DNA from: JBBDIO01 sp040880365
GTDB lineage: Bacteria > Chloroflexota > Anaerolineae > Caldilineales > Caldilineaceae
DNA length: 6,098 bases
Assembly (NCBI GenBank): GCA_040880365.1
Contig: JBBDIO010000097.1
Location: 1-6,098, forward strand
Direction of reading: 5' to 3'
Shown here: positions 1-5,729 of the stretch, piece after piece
How the letters are laid out: each line of letters begins with the position of its first letter
How positions within the stretch are numbered: the first letter of the stretch is position 1
Notes under the pieces: generated by a model
The model's database searches: none
Told to the model about the DNA's origin: nothing
The model's input: the letters and a program-made list of their open reading frames with translations, nothing else
Program-made: the position numbers and the translations under genes

Positions 1-868
1 CATTGGCTTGCACCTGTTCCAAGCGGGTTGCGCCCGAAATGACCGAGCTAACCTGCGGTTGGGCCAACAGCCAGACGTGCGCCAGTTCGGCCATGCTATG
101 CCCGCGCGCCTCGGCAAACGCGGTCATTTTTTCCACCTTATCGTAATTGGCATCTGCCATATAGCGTTTCACATAGTCGGCAGTCTCGCCGCGTGAACCG
201 GCCGGCGCCGGCTCCCCCCGCTTATACTTGCCGGTGAGAAATCCACCTGCCAGCGGGAAATAGGGGAGAATGCCTACATTGTGGGCATTGCAAAACGGAA
301 TGACTTCCCGTTCCTGCTCACGCTCCAGCATGTGATAGTGGTTCTGCACGCTGACAAAGGGCGTCCAGTTGCGGAATTCGGCAATCACATTGGCCCGGGC
401 CAATTGCCACGCCGCATAATTCGAGGCACCCACATAGCGCACCAACCCGCGCGTCACCAGGTCATCCAACGCGCGCAGCGTCTCTTCGATGGGCGTCTCG
501 GTATCCCAGCGGTGGAGCTGATAAAGGTCGATATGGTCGGCGCCCATGCGGCGCAGGCTGGCTTCCACACCATTGGCGATGTGATAGCGCGACGAACCAT
601 AGTCATTGGGACCGTCCCCGGTCTTGCCATGCACCTTGGTCGCCAGCACGAAGCGATCCCAGCGTCCCTTCAAAGCCTTGCCCAGCGTCTCTTCCGAGCG
701 GCCCTGAGTATAGACATCGGCAGTATCCAGCAAGTTAATCCCCAGATCCAACGCACCATCGATGATGGTATTGACACCTTTTTGGTCAACTTTGCCGCCA
801 AATTGATTCGTGCCCAAACCAATCTCCGACACGCGTAAACCGGAATTTCCCAAACGGCGATAATTCAT
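1..868 (-). CDS. Aldo/keto reductase, C-terminus cut off by the window edge
   Basis: This is the first 289 residues of an NAD(P)H-dependent aldo/keto reductase, a soluble TIM-barrel enzyme that interconverts carbonyls and alcohols on sugars and similar compounds. The protein begins MNYRRLGNSGLRVSEIGLGT, the usual opening of the family. The catalytic tetrad is complete: D48 and Y53 in LLDTADVY, K78 in LATKVH and H119 in YQLHRWD. Later family motifs are GLVRYVGASNY (141-151), SVQNHYHMLER (173-183) and VSSVISGATRLEQV (273-286), the last lying near the C-terminal cofactor site, so only about 20-40 residues should be missing. The start is ATG at 868-866, with AAAGGA about 9 nt upstream on the minus strand. 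It is transcribed away from the operon at 1659-5715. Substrate cannot be told from sequence; the family call is very secure. Confidence 0.93.
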   Translation of the reverse strand, partial: MNYRRLGNSGLRVSEIGLGTNQFGGKVDQKGVNTIIDGALDLGINLLDTADVYTQGRSEETLGKALKGRWDRFVLATKVHGKTGDGPNDYGSSRYHIANGVEASLRRMGADHIDLYQLHRWDTETPIEETLRALDDLVTRGLVRYVGASNYAAWQLARANVIAEFRNWTPFVSVQNHYHMLEREQEREVIPFCNAHNVGILPYFPLAGGFLTGKYKRGEPAPAGSRGETADYVKRYMADANYDKVEKMTAFAEARGHSMAELAHVWLLAQPQVSSVISGATRLEQVQAN

Positions 869-943
869 AATCGTGATTCCTTTGTCTTTGCAGGGCGCAA
901 CCCGAGACGGATGCGCGCAGAAGATGATGTAGAGCTGATACCG

Positions 944-960
944 CTTCCCGCTGTGGGAGG
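944..960. other. Small hairpin in the aldo/keto reductase leader region
   Basis: CTTCCC (944-949) faces GGGAGG (955-960) across the 5-nt loop GCTGT. Read as plus-strand RNA it forms six pairs including one G-U; read as minus-strand RNA one pair becomes a C-A mismatch. There is no U tract. It may have no function, and I see nothing else in 869-1000. Confidence 0.2.
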
Positions 961-1000
961 GTATGGAGTTTTGCGAAGGGTGTGCTGGTTACTGCACTCT

Positions 1001-1031
1001 ATTATGACAGTTGCACCAACGTTTCGGCCAA
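1001..1031 (-). promoter_or_regulatory. Candidate promoter of the aldo/keto reductase gene
   Basis: On the minus strand, CATAAT (1006-1001) is a 5/6 match to the -10 consensus and is preceded by TGT, making an extended -10 (TGTCATAAT). A partial -35, TTGGCC (1031-1026, 4/6), lies 19 bp away, which is longer than ideal; an extended -10 can compensate for a poor -35. Transcription would start near 995, giving a leader of about 125 nt before the ATG at 868. The call rests on motif match and position only. Confidence 0.4.
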
Positions 1032-1073
1032 TTGCCATACGCGTGGGGGCAATTTTCTAACAATTCGCATACG
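1029..1073. repeat. Two 13-bp direct repeats spaced 32 bp apart, operator-like
   Basis: CAATTGCCATACG (1029-1041) and CAATTCGCATACG (1061-1073) match at 11 of 13 positions. Their starts are 32 bp apart, close to three turns of the helix, so both would face the same side of the DNA. The first copy touches the putative -35 region of the aldo/keto reductase promoter and the second lies upstream of it. This arrangement suits a DNA-binding regulator that occupies two sites, but no regulator gene is in the window. Regulatory function is inference. Confidence 0.4.
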
Positions 1074-1111
1074 TTTTCATAATCTGACGTTAATCTTGGT
1101 GTGGCAAACTC

Positions 1112-1133
1112 TTGATCAGTTGAAAATGATCAA
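1112..1133. promoter_or_regulatory. Perfect 7-bp dyad, possible operator
   Basis: TTGATCA (1112-1118) and TGATCAA (1127-1133) are exact inverted repeats separated by 8 bp. A dyad of this size and spacing is typical of operators bound by dimeric repressors. It encloses TTGAAA (1120-1125), which could serve as the -35 element for plus-strand transcription of the structured RNA candidate beginning near 1155. It could also simply form a small RNA or DNA hairpin. Confidence 0.35.
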
Positions 1134-1148
1134 CTTTGCTCTTATGTA
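1120..1148 (+). promoter_or_regulatory. Weak candidate promoter for the structured RNA
   Basis: TTGAAA (1120-1125, 5/6 to the -35 consensus) is followed after 17 bp by TATGTA (1143-1148, only 3/6 to the -10 consensus). The predicted start, about 1154-1156, coincides with the 5' side of the outer stem of the RNA candidate (1152-1161). The -10 match is poor, so position supports the call more than sequence does. Confidence 0.3.
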
Positions 1149-1151
1149 GAG

Positions 1152-1350
1152 CAATCTGGATAGCTCGTCACAACCACGCGCCGTGGGCACTCATATATTG
1201 TGTATATAGAGTCAGGTGGCTACGCGGTAACGTCAACGTCGCGTATTTTGGACTGTAGCACACGGCGCGGTGACACAGAAATCCAGTTGATATAATAAAT
1301 GAAAGCGCAGAAAGGCCATCGGGAAAAATCGATGGCCTTTCTGCATTTTT
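1152..1350 (+). ncRNA. Candidate structured non-coding RNA with its own terminator, no family recognised
   Basis: Three complementary stems are nested in register. P1 pairs CAA-t-CTGGAT (1152-1161) with ATCCAGTTG (1281-1289), one bulged T. P2 pairs GTCAC (1167-1171) with GTGAC (1270-1274). P3 pairs CGCGCCGTG (1177-1185) with CACGGCGCG (1261-1269), nine perfect pairs. The internal loop between P1 and P2 is AGCTC opposite ACAGAA, and a five-base bulge AACCA separates P2 from P3. Inside P3 lie two local hairpins: P4 (ACTCATATA 1189-1197 with TATATaGAGT 1203-1212, loop TTGTG) and P5 (TACGCGG 1221-1227 with TCGCGTA 1239-1245). An intrinsic terminator follows at 1307-1350 and fixes the likely strand as plus, giving an RNA of about 195 nt. 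No sizeable reading frame fits. I do not recognise 6S, SRP, tmRNA, RNase P or a riboswitch. It could instead be the remnant of a folded mobile element. The pairing is seen; transcription is inferred. Confidence 0.5.
1307..1350 (+). terminator. Strong intrinsic terminator
   Basis: GCAGAAAGGCCATCG (1307-1321) and CGATGGCCTTTCTGC (1330-1344) are perfect 15-bp inverted repeats around an 8-nt loop (GGAAAAAT), followed by ATTTTT (1345-1350). This is a textbook Rho-independent terminator on the plus strand. The nearest upstream protein gene is on the minus strand and points away, so a plus-strand transcript from 869-1306, most simply the structured RNA candidate, is needed to explain it. The minus strand has only an interrupted T-rich tail, so bidirectional use is less likely. 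Confidence 0.85.
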
Positions 1351-1418
1351 GCGTGCGTGCCCAGGTCATACAACCCCACACAAGCCCCTCCAAAATCGCC
1401 TATGCCACTGCGCGATGC

Positions 1419-1448
1419 TTGACAGCTCTAGCATCTGCAATTTAGGAT
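1419..1448 (+). promoter_or_regulatory. Promoter of the four-gene operon
   Basis: TTGACA (1419-1424) matches the sigma70 -35 consensus exactly and is followed after 18 bp by TAGGAT (1443-1448, 4/6 to the -10 consensus). It lies downstream of the terminator at 1307-1350, so the operon is insulated from transcription upstream. The start would be near 1455, leaving a leader of about 200 nt before the first ATG at 1659. The stretch 1351-1418 shows nothing I can name. Confidence 0.55.
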
Positions 1449-1454
1449 GAATTC

Positions 1455-1658
1455 CAATCAAACGCGCGGGCCGCATTGAGCGGGCAGCATATAGCCCCTG
1501 CCAGTCAAACATCCTCACCGCCCGCAAACACGCCGGCGCAGAAACGAACGTCTACCCAAACACAGAACCCGCGGCCGCACCGCACTGTTTTTTTTTATAA
1601 CCGCACCATTTTTACAACCACACCACTGTGCACCAAACGCACGACCGGGAGAACCCGC
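1455..1658 (+). other. Long untranslated leader of the operon
   Basis: About 200 nt separate the predicted transcription start from the first start codon. Two mutually exclusive short stems sit near the 5' end: GGGC/GCCC (1482-1485 with 1494-1497) and GGCAG/CTGCC (1483-1487 with 1498-1502). Further on, a 4-bp stem GCGG/CCGC (1571-1574 with 1580-1583) is followed four bases later by nine T residues (1588-1596), which resembles a weak attenuator. ACCGCAC occurs twice, before and after the T run. I recognise no known riboswitch. Confidence 0.3.
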
Positions 1659-2222
1659 ATGGCAAAAGTGTTGGATGCAATCGACAACGACCTGGCAGAC
1701 TGGATTCAACGTCAGCATCTCTATTTTGTAGCAAGCGCGCCGCTGACCGGCGACGGCATGGTGAACTGTTCGCCCAAAGGGCTGGACACCTTCACCATTC
1801 TGGGGCCACACCAGGTCGCCTATCTGGACCTCACCGGCAGCGGGGCCGAAACCATTGCCCATGTGCGCGAAAATGGGCGCATCCTGATCATGTTCTGTGC
1901 GTTGACAGGCCCGCCGCGCATTGTGCGCCTCCACGGTACGGGCCGAATCGTCACCCAGGCCGATGCCGAGTTTGACGCATTGCGTGCCCGCTTTCCCCAG
2001 ATTCCCGGACAGCGCGCGATTGTGATCATCGATGTGAGTCGGGTTTCGACCTCGTGTGGCTTTGGCGTGCCCGAATTCAGCTATGTGGGCGAACGCACAC
2101 AGATGCTCGATTTTGCCCAGGTCAAAGGCCCCAACGGGTTGGCCGACTATCAGAAGAAGAACAACGGCGTCAGTCTCGATGGACTGCCCGCGTTGGCCGA
2201 CCACGAAATCGCGCCCGGTTAG
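1659..2222 (+). CDS. Pyridoxamine 5'-phosphate oxidase-family FMN-binding split-barrel protein
   Basis: This 187-residue protein belongs to the PNPOx-like flavin reductase/oxidase families, which bind FMN (or F420 in some branches) in a split beta barrel, usually as cytoplasmic dimers. Visible motifs are FVASAPL (23-29), VNCSPKGLD (35-43), YLDLTGSGAET (55-65), ENGRILIMFCAL (71-82) with GPPRIVRLHG (84-93), SCGFGVP (132-138), and a C-terminal Y-x-KKN-x-x-S-x-DGLPAL tail (164-178). The length is normal. I chose ATG 1659 because GGGAG lies 7 nt upstream and similarity begins there. The frame is open back to TTG 1476, but that extension of about 61 residues is Thr/Pro-rich and has no family character. 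It is first in the operon, 85 bp before the amidase. True pyridoxamine phosphate oxidase activity is not implied; the substrate is unknown. Confidence 0.88.
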   Translation: MAKVLDAIDNDLADWIQRQHLYFVASAPLTGDGMVNCSPKGLDTFTILGPHQVAYLDLTGSGAETIAHVRENGRILIMFCALTGPPRIVRLHGTGRIVTQADAEFDALRARFPQIPGQRAIVIIDVSRVSTSCGFGVPEFSYVGERTQMLDFAQVKGPNGLADYQKKNNGVSLDGLPALADHEIAPG

Positions 2223-2307
2223 CCCCAATCACGCGCATATCCCCATCCGCGTTACTGCACACCAACCCGATCAAAAACAAATTCCTACCAGAAGGGAACT
2301 GGCACAC

Positions 2308-3240
2308 ATGGCAGTACACAAATTCAGCCCCACCCGCTATTACACATCGTTGGGTTCCCATGAACCTGCCCTCCAAATTGCCGATGGTGACACGGTTATC
2401 ACCACCACCGTAGACGCGGCCGGCAGCGACGCCACCGGCAAAAACGTTACCGAACGCGGCAACCCCATGACAGGCCCGTTCTACATCGAAGGCGCAGAAC
2501 CCGGCGACACCATCCAGGTTGTGCTGGACAAAGTGCGCCCCAACCGCCCCCACGGCTGGGCGCGCAAAATGGTTGCGCCCAATGTGGTGGACCCCAATTA
2601 TGTGCCCCAAATGCCCTGGCCCGGCCCCGGCGACAGCGGGCTTGGCACCTGGGAAGTTGATCACGACGCCAATACGGTTACGCTGATCGACCCTGCCGAT
2701 ACCAAGCTGGGCAAACTCGCGCTGCCACTTCGGCCTATGATTGGGTGTTTCGGCGTCGCGCCGGGGCGCGGACAGGCCATCTCTACAGCAACCTCTGCCG
2801 AACATGGCGGCAACATGGACTATCGCGGCTTTGGCGAGGGCGTCACCTGCTATTTCCCCGTCTTTGTGCCCGGCGCGCTCTTCCACCTGGGCGACGGCCA
2901 TGCTGTGCAGGGTGATGGCGAAATTGTAGGCACGGGCGTGGAAATTTCTCTGGATGTACAGTTCACCGTGCATCTGCTCAAGGGCAAAAAGACCCAGTGG
3001 CCGCGCGGCGAGAACGAACAATACATCTTCACCGTGGGCAATGCGCGCCCGCTGGATCAGGCTGTGCAACACGCCACCACCGAGATGATCCGCTGGCTCG
3101 AATCCGACTATGGTCTGGACCCCGTCGGCGCGCATACGCTGCTGGGGCAGGTCGTGGAATATGACCTGGGCAATATCTACGATCCGGCCTATACCATGAT
3201 CTGCAAAGTATCCAAGTCGATTCTCGCCAAAATCGCGTAG
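2308..3240 (+). CDS. Acetamidase/formamidase family protein
   Basis: This is a 310-residue member of the FmdA/AmdA family, enzymes that hydrolyse short amides such as formamide or acetamide to the acid and ammonia. Hallmarks are the N-terminal ADGDTVITTTVDAAG (25-39), the central MIGCFGVAPG (144-153), HGGNMDYRGFGEG (166-178), and the signature GALFHLGDGHAVQGDGE (189-205) followed by a G-V-E-I strand; its acidic and histidine residues are those associated with the active site and metal. The length fits the shorter acetamidase branch and no signal peptide is seen. ATG 2308 is chosen because GAAGGGA (2291-2297) precedes it at about 10 nt; the frame is open further upstream but there overlaps the preceding gene. 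It is likely co-transcribed with the dehydratase 106 bp downstream. The neighbours suggest the real substrate may be a larger amide from sugar-acid metabolism; this is inference. Confidence 0.92.
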   Translation: MAVHKFSPTRYYTSLGSHEPALQIADGDTVITTTVDAAGSDATGKNVTERGNPMTGPFYIEGAEPGDTIQVVLDKVRPNRPHGWARKMVAPNVVDPNYVPQMPWPGPGDSGLGTWEVDHDANTVTLIDPADTKLGKLALPLRPMIGCFGVAPGRGQAISTATSAEHGGNMDYRGFGEGVTCYFPVFVPGALFHLGDGHAVQGDGEIVGTGVEISLDVQFTVHLLKGKKTQWPRGENEQYIFTVGNARPLDQAVQHATTEMIRWLESDYGLDPVGAHTLLGQVVEYDLGNIYDPAYTMICKVSKSILAKIA

Positions 3241-3278
3241 GCTCGCCAAATAACCTAACCAGACAATACGCTATCCAG

Positions 3279-3320
3279 CGGCGACCGCGCCGGGCGCAAT
3301 CCGTCTTGCCGAGGTCGCCG
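3279..3320 (+). other. Nested intercistronic hairpin before the dehydratase gene
   Basis: CGGCGACC (3279-3286) is exactly complementary to GGTCGCCG (3313-3320), and the 26-nt loop contains a second hairpin, GCGC-CGG-GCGC (3287-3297). It lies between the amidase stop and the ribosome-binding site at 3336-3341. There is no U tract, so termination is unlikely. A role in mRNA processing, stability or translation of the downstream gene is possible. Confidence 0.35.
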
Positions 3321-3335
3321 TCACATGTCCCCCAG

Positions 3336-3341
3336 AGGAGG
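3336..3341 (+). promoter_or_regulatory. Consensus ribosome-binding site
   Basis: A full AGGAGG lies 5 nt before ATG 3347. It is the strongest ribosome-binding site in the operon and fixes the start of the dehydratase. The next gene, at 4516, has almost none, so relative translation may differ along the message. Confidence 0.7.
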
Positions 3342-3346
3342 AACGC

Positions 3347-4504
3347 ATGAAAATTACCGAGGTGCGCGCAGTCGAGATCGATCTCCAGCCGCGCCCCACT
3401 ACCCAGCCGCGCACCCCCAGCCGCAGCCTCACCACCGACATGGGGCGACCCATCGACCGCTATCCCGGTATGCACAAAGTCGGCTTTCCCCGGTTCTGGA
3501 AGCGCGCCGCCGTGGTCATTACCACTGAAGACGGCACCTGGGGCTTTGGCATCACCGTCCACGGGGGGCCGGTCGTGCGCATCATCAACGATCACCTTGC
3601 CCCCTTGCTCATCGGGCAAAACTGCATGGCAACCGAAATGCTGTGGGATGTGATGACCCGCGCCGTCGCGGCCTATGGCAGCACCGGCATTACCAGCTAC
3701 GCCATCAGCGCCGTCGATGTCGCGCTGTGGGATCTCAAGGGCAAAGTGCTCCAGCGTCCGGTCTATGAACTGCTGGGCGGGCCGCAGAAAGACAAGATTT
3801 TCTGTTACGCCACGGGGTTCGACACCGAATGGTACATGGAGCTGGGGTTCAAGGCGACCAAGCTGTTCACACCCTATGGACCGCAAGACGGGCTGGACGG
3901 ACTCCACAAGAATGTGGAAATGGTGGCACAAGCTCGCGAAGTAGTGGGCGACCGGGTGGAGCTGATGCTCGACTGCTGGCTTTCTATGGATGTGGAGCAC
4001 ACGGTGCGTTTGGCCGAAATGCTGCGCCCCTATGGTCTCAAGTGGCTGGAAGATTATGTGCATCCCGAACAATATGACGCCTACGAAGCCGTGCGCACGC
4101 GCATTCCGTGGCAGACACTGGCGTCGGGCGAACACTGGTACATGCCCCACAATTTCGCCACCGCCGCCGCGCGCCGCCTGGTGGACATATTTCAGCCCGA
4201 CATTCTCTGGGGTGGCGGCATTACCGCAGCCGTCAAAATCTGTCACATTGCCGAGGCTCACGGCATTTCAGTAATCTCCCACGCGGGGATGAATTACCCC
4301 TTTGGGCAACATCTGGCCTATGCTATGCCCGCGATTCCCTGGGGCGAACGCTCTGAAAGCGTCTCCGCGCCGGGTGTGCCCCTGGAAGAAATGACCCTGT
4401 TGCCCGGCACGCCTGTCATCAAAGATGGTTACGTCAAACCCAGCGACGCTCCGGGCTTTGGCCTGGAAGTCACTTTCGACTGGCTCGAACAACACACAAT
4501 CTAG
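3347..4504 (+). CDS. Enolase-superfamily sugar-acid dehydratase, rhamnonate dehydratase-like
   Basis: This 385-residue protein is a mandelate racemase/muconate lactonizing enzyme family member. These Mg2+-dependent enzymes abstract a proton next to a carboxylate; sugar-acid dehydratases convert aldonates to 2-keto-3-deoxy acids. The cap domain is followed by the signature SAVDVALWDLKGK (121-133) and VYELLGG (139-145). In the barrel, the expected metal ligands are D209 (LMLDCW), E235 (KWLED) and E262 (SGEH). D284 (FQPD) and H312 (SHAG) form the usual Asp-His general-base pair, and K169 and K172 (GFKATK) lie on the second barrel strand. The run from YATG (154) to the terminal PGFGLEV (369-375) closely resembles, from memory, E. 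coli L-rhamnonate dehydratase RhmD. The N-terminal substrate loop (about 15-52) differs, so a different acid sugar is quite possible. The stop is 11 nt before the next gene. Confidence 0.9.
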   Translation: MKITEVRAVEIDLQPRPTTQPRTPSRSLTTDMGRPIDRYPGMHKVGFPRFWKRAAVVITTEDGTWGFGITVHGGPVVRIINDHLAPLLIGQNCMATEMLWDVMTRAVAAYGSTGITSYAISAVDVALWDLKGKVLQRPVYELLGGPQKDKIFCYATGFDTEWYMELGFKATKLFTPYGPQDGLDGLHKNVEMVAQAREVVGDRVELMLDCWLSMDVEHTVRLAEMLRPYGLKWLEDYVHPEQYDAYEAVRTRIPWQTLASGEHWYMPHNFATAAARRLVDIFQPDILWGGGITAAVKICHIAEAHGISVISHAGMNYPFGQHLAYAMPAIPWGERSESVSAPGVPLEEMTLLPGTPVIKDGYVKPSDAPGFGLEVTFDWLEQHTI

Positions 4505-4515
4505 AAAGCGTCACC

Positions 4516-5715
4516 ATGTCCAAACCCAAGATCGCCGCCATCCTCACCGAGTATTTCACAAATTCCCATGCCGACGTCATCGTCACCAAATATCTGCGCG
4601 GGTTTCCCACCGACGACGGGCTAATCCCGCCCCGCACCGAAATCGTCTCCATCTATCTCGACCAGACCTTCGACCGCGATGTGGGCCGGGGCTATGCCGC
4701 GGAATATGGCGTGCCCATCTACGAGAGTATCCCCAAAGCGCTCTGCCTGGGCGGTGACAAGCTGGCAGTGGATGGGGTGTTGCTCATCGGCGAGCATGGC
4801 GATTATGCCTGGAACGAAAAAGAACAGCATCTCTATCCCCGTAAATTCTTCATGGAACAGATTTGCGGCGTCTTTGCCACCAGCGGGCGGTCGGTGCCCA
4901 TCTTCAATGACAAGCACCTTTCGTATAACTGGGCCGATGCCAAATGGATGTATGACCGGGCCAATGCATTGAATGTACCTTTCATGGCCGGTTCTTCCGT
5001 GCCCACCGCCTGGCGCAGCCCCTGGGTCGAGCACGATCTGGGCACGCCTATCGACGAAGCCCTAGCCATTGGCTATTCGGGTCTCGACGTCTATGGCTTC
5101 CACACCCTGGAAGCGCTGCAATGCATGGTGGAACGCCGCGCGGCCCAGACTGGACAGGGCGAAACCGGATATGGCGAAACCGGCGTCGCCGCAGTGACCT
5201 GTCTCGAAGGCGATGCGGTCTGGCAGGCGGCGGAGGACGGTCTCTGGTCGCGCGAACTGGCCGACCGCGCCATCGAGATCATCGAGAAGAAAAAAGAGGG
5301 TTCCGTACATGAACACTGCCCCAATCCCGCGCTCTTCCTGGTGGAATATCGCGATGGATTCCGCGGGGCAGTCCTCCTGCTCACCGGCTTCGTCACCACC
5401 TTTGCCTATGCCGCGCGCGTGGGCGATGAGATTGTGGCAACTGAAATGTATCTGCAAACCGGCTTGCACCACGCCCACTTCAGCTATCTAAGCCTGAACG
5501 TCGAAGAAATGTTCGTCACCGGCAAACCGTCCTATCCCGTGGAGCGCACACTCCTGACCACGGGTATTCTGGAAGCGGCGCTGGATTCCCGCTATCAGGG
5601 GCATGTGCGCATCGAAACGCCGCATCTGGATGTCGCCTATACGCCCGCGGAAAGCTTCCCCCATCGCCCCAGCGGCGAACGGCCCGCCGGCGCGACGCTC
5701 ACGCCCCTGGAATAA
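4516..5715 (+). CDS. Uncharacterised protein, divergent Gfo/Idh/MocA-like fold
   Basis: This 399-residue cytoplasmic protein has no assigned function that I know; I recall similar hypothetical proteins from Planctomycetes and related bacteria. The first 165 residues follow the Gfo/Idh/MocA oxidoreductase order: a first strand KIAAIL (5-10), EIVSIYLDQ (42-50), AAEYGVPIYESIPKAL (61-76), and VDGVLLIGEHGDY (85-97). Then comes SGRSVPIFNDKHLS (123-136), where K133 occupies the place of the conserved EKP lysine, and finally ALNVPFMAGSS (151-161). The glycine-rich G-x-G-x-x-G nucleotide loop is missing: the first strand runs into TEYFTNSHAD (11-20). Other striking motifs are GLDVYGFHTLEALQCMVERR (189-208) and CLEGDAVW (229-236). 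The C-terminus is proline-rich. The ATG is 11 nt after the dehydratase stop and has only a weak GAAAG, suggesting translational coupling. Fold assignment is inference; the gene itself is secure. Confidence 0.88.
   Translation: MSKPKIAAILTEYFTNSHADVIVTKYLRGFPTDDGLIPPRTEIVSIYLDQTFDRDVGRGYAAEYGVPIYESIPKALCLGGDKLAVDGVLLIGEHGDYAWNEKEQHLYPRKFFMEQICGVFATSGRSVPIFNDKHLSYNWADAKWMYDRANALNVPFMAGSSVPTAWRSPWVEHDLGTPIDEALAIGYSGLDVYGFHTLEALQCMVERRAAQTGQGETGYGETGVAAVTCLEGDAVWQAAEDGLWSRELADRAIEIIEKKKEGSVHEHCPNPALFLVEYRDGFRGAVLLLTGFVTTFAYAARVGDEIVATEMYLQTGLHHAHFSYLSLNVEEMFVTGKPSYPVERTLLTTGILEAALDSRYQGHVRIETPHLDVAYTPAESFPHRPSGERPAGATLTPLE
5158..5183 (+). repeat. In-frame 15-bp tandem duplication
   Basis: GGCGAAACCGG occurs at 5158-5168 and again at 5173-5183, with a 15-bp period. 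It encodes G-E-T-G-Y followed by G-E-T-G-V at residues 215-224 of the uncharacterised protein. The exact nucleotide match suggests a recent slippage duplication in a surface loop, lengthening it by five residues without shifting the frame. Confidence 0.5.
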
Positions 5716-5729
5716 GCTCGCAGGTCTCG

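Noticed and set aside
281..838. Plus-strand open frame of 185 codons
   Set aside because: It is the reverse shadow of the aldo/keto reductase, whose catalytic residues are all on the minus strand.
1150..1200. tRNA-like string with GGATAGCTC resembling a D arm
   Set aside because: No acceptor stem, anticodon arm or T-arm GGTTCGAATCC-type sequence follows in register.
1193..1207. AT-rich stretch as a promoter -10 region
   Set aside because: It forms the P4 hairpin stem and no -35 element lies at a suitable distance upstream.
1152..1289. 6S RNA as identity of the structured RNA
   Set aside because: 6S is a single long rod with a central bubble; this element closes a multi-branch junction with two internal hairpins. 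It was left unassigned.
1476..1658. N-terminal extension of the PNPOx-family protein from TTG 1476
   Set aside because: The added 61 residues are low-complexity Thr/Pro-rich, lack a good ribosome-binding site, and ATG 1659 has GGGAG at proper spacing where homology begins.
2170..3249. Minus-strand open frame of 359 codons opposite the amidase
   Set aside because: The plus strand carries the acetamidase/formamidase signatures; the antisense translation has no family features.
3029..4261. Long minus-strand open frame of 410 codons opposite the amidase end and dehydratase
   Set aside because: It is antisense to two genes with clear family motifs, shows no recognisable domain, and is the kind of open antisense frame expected in GC-rich codon usage.
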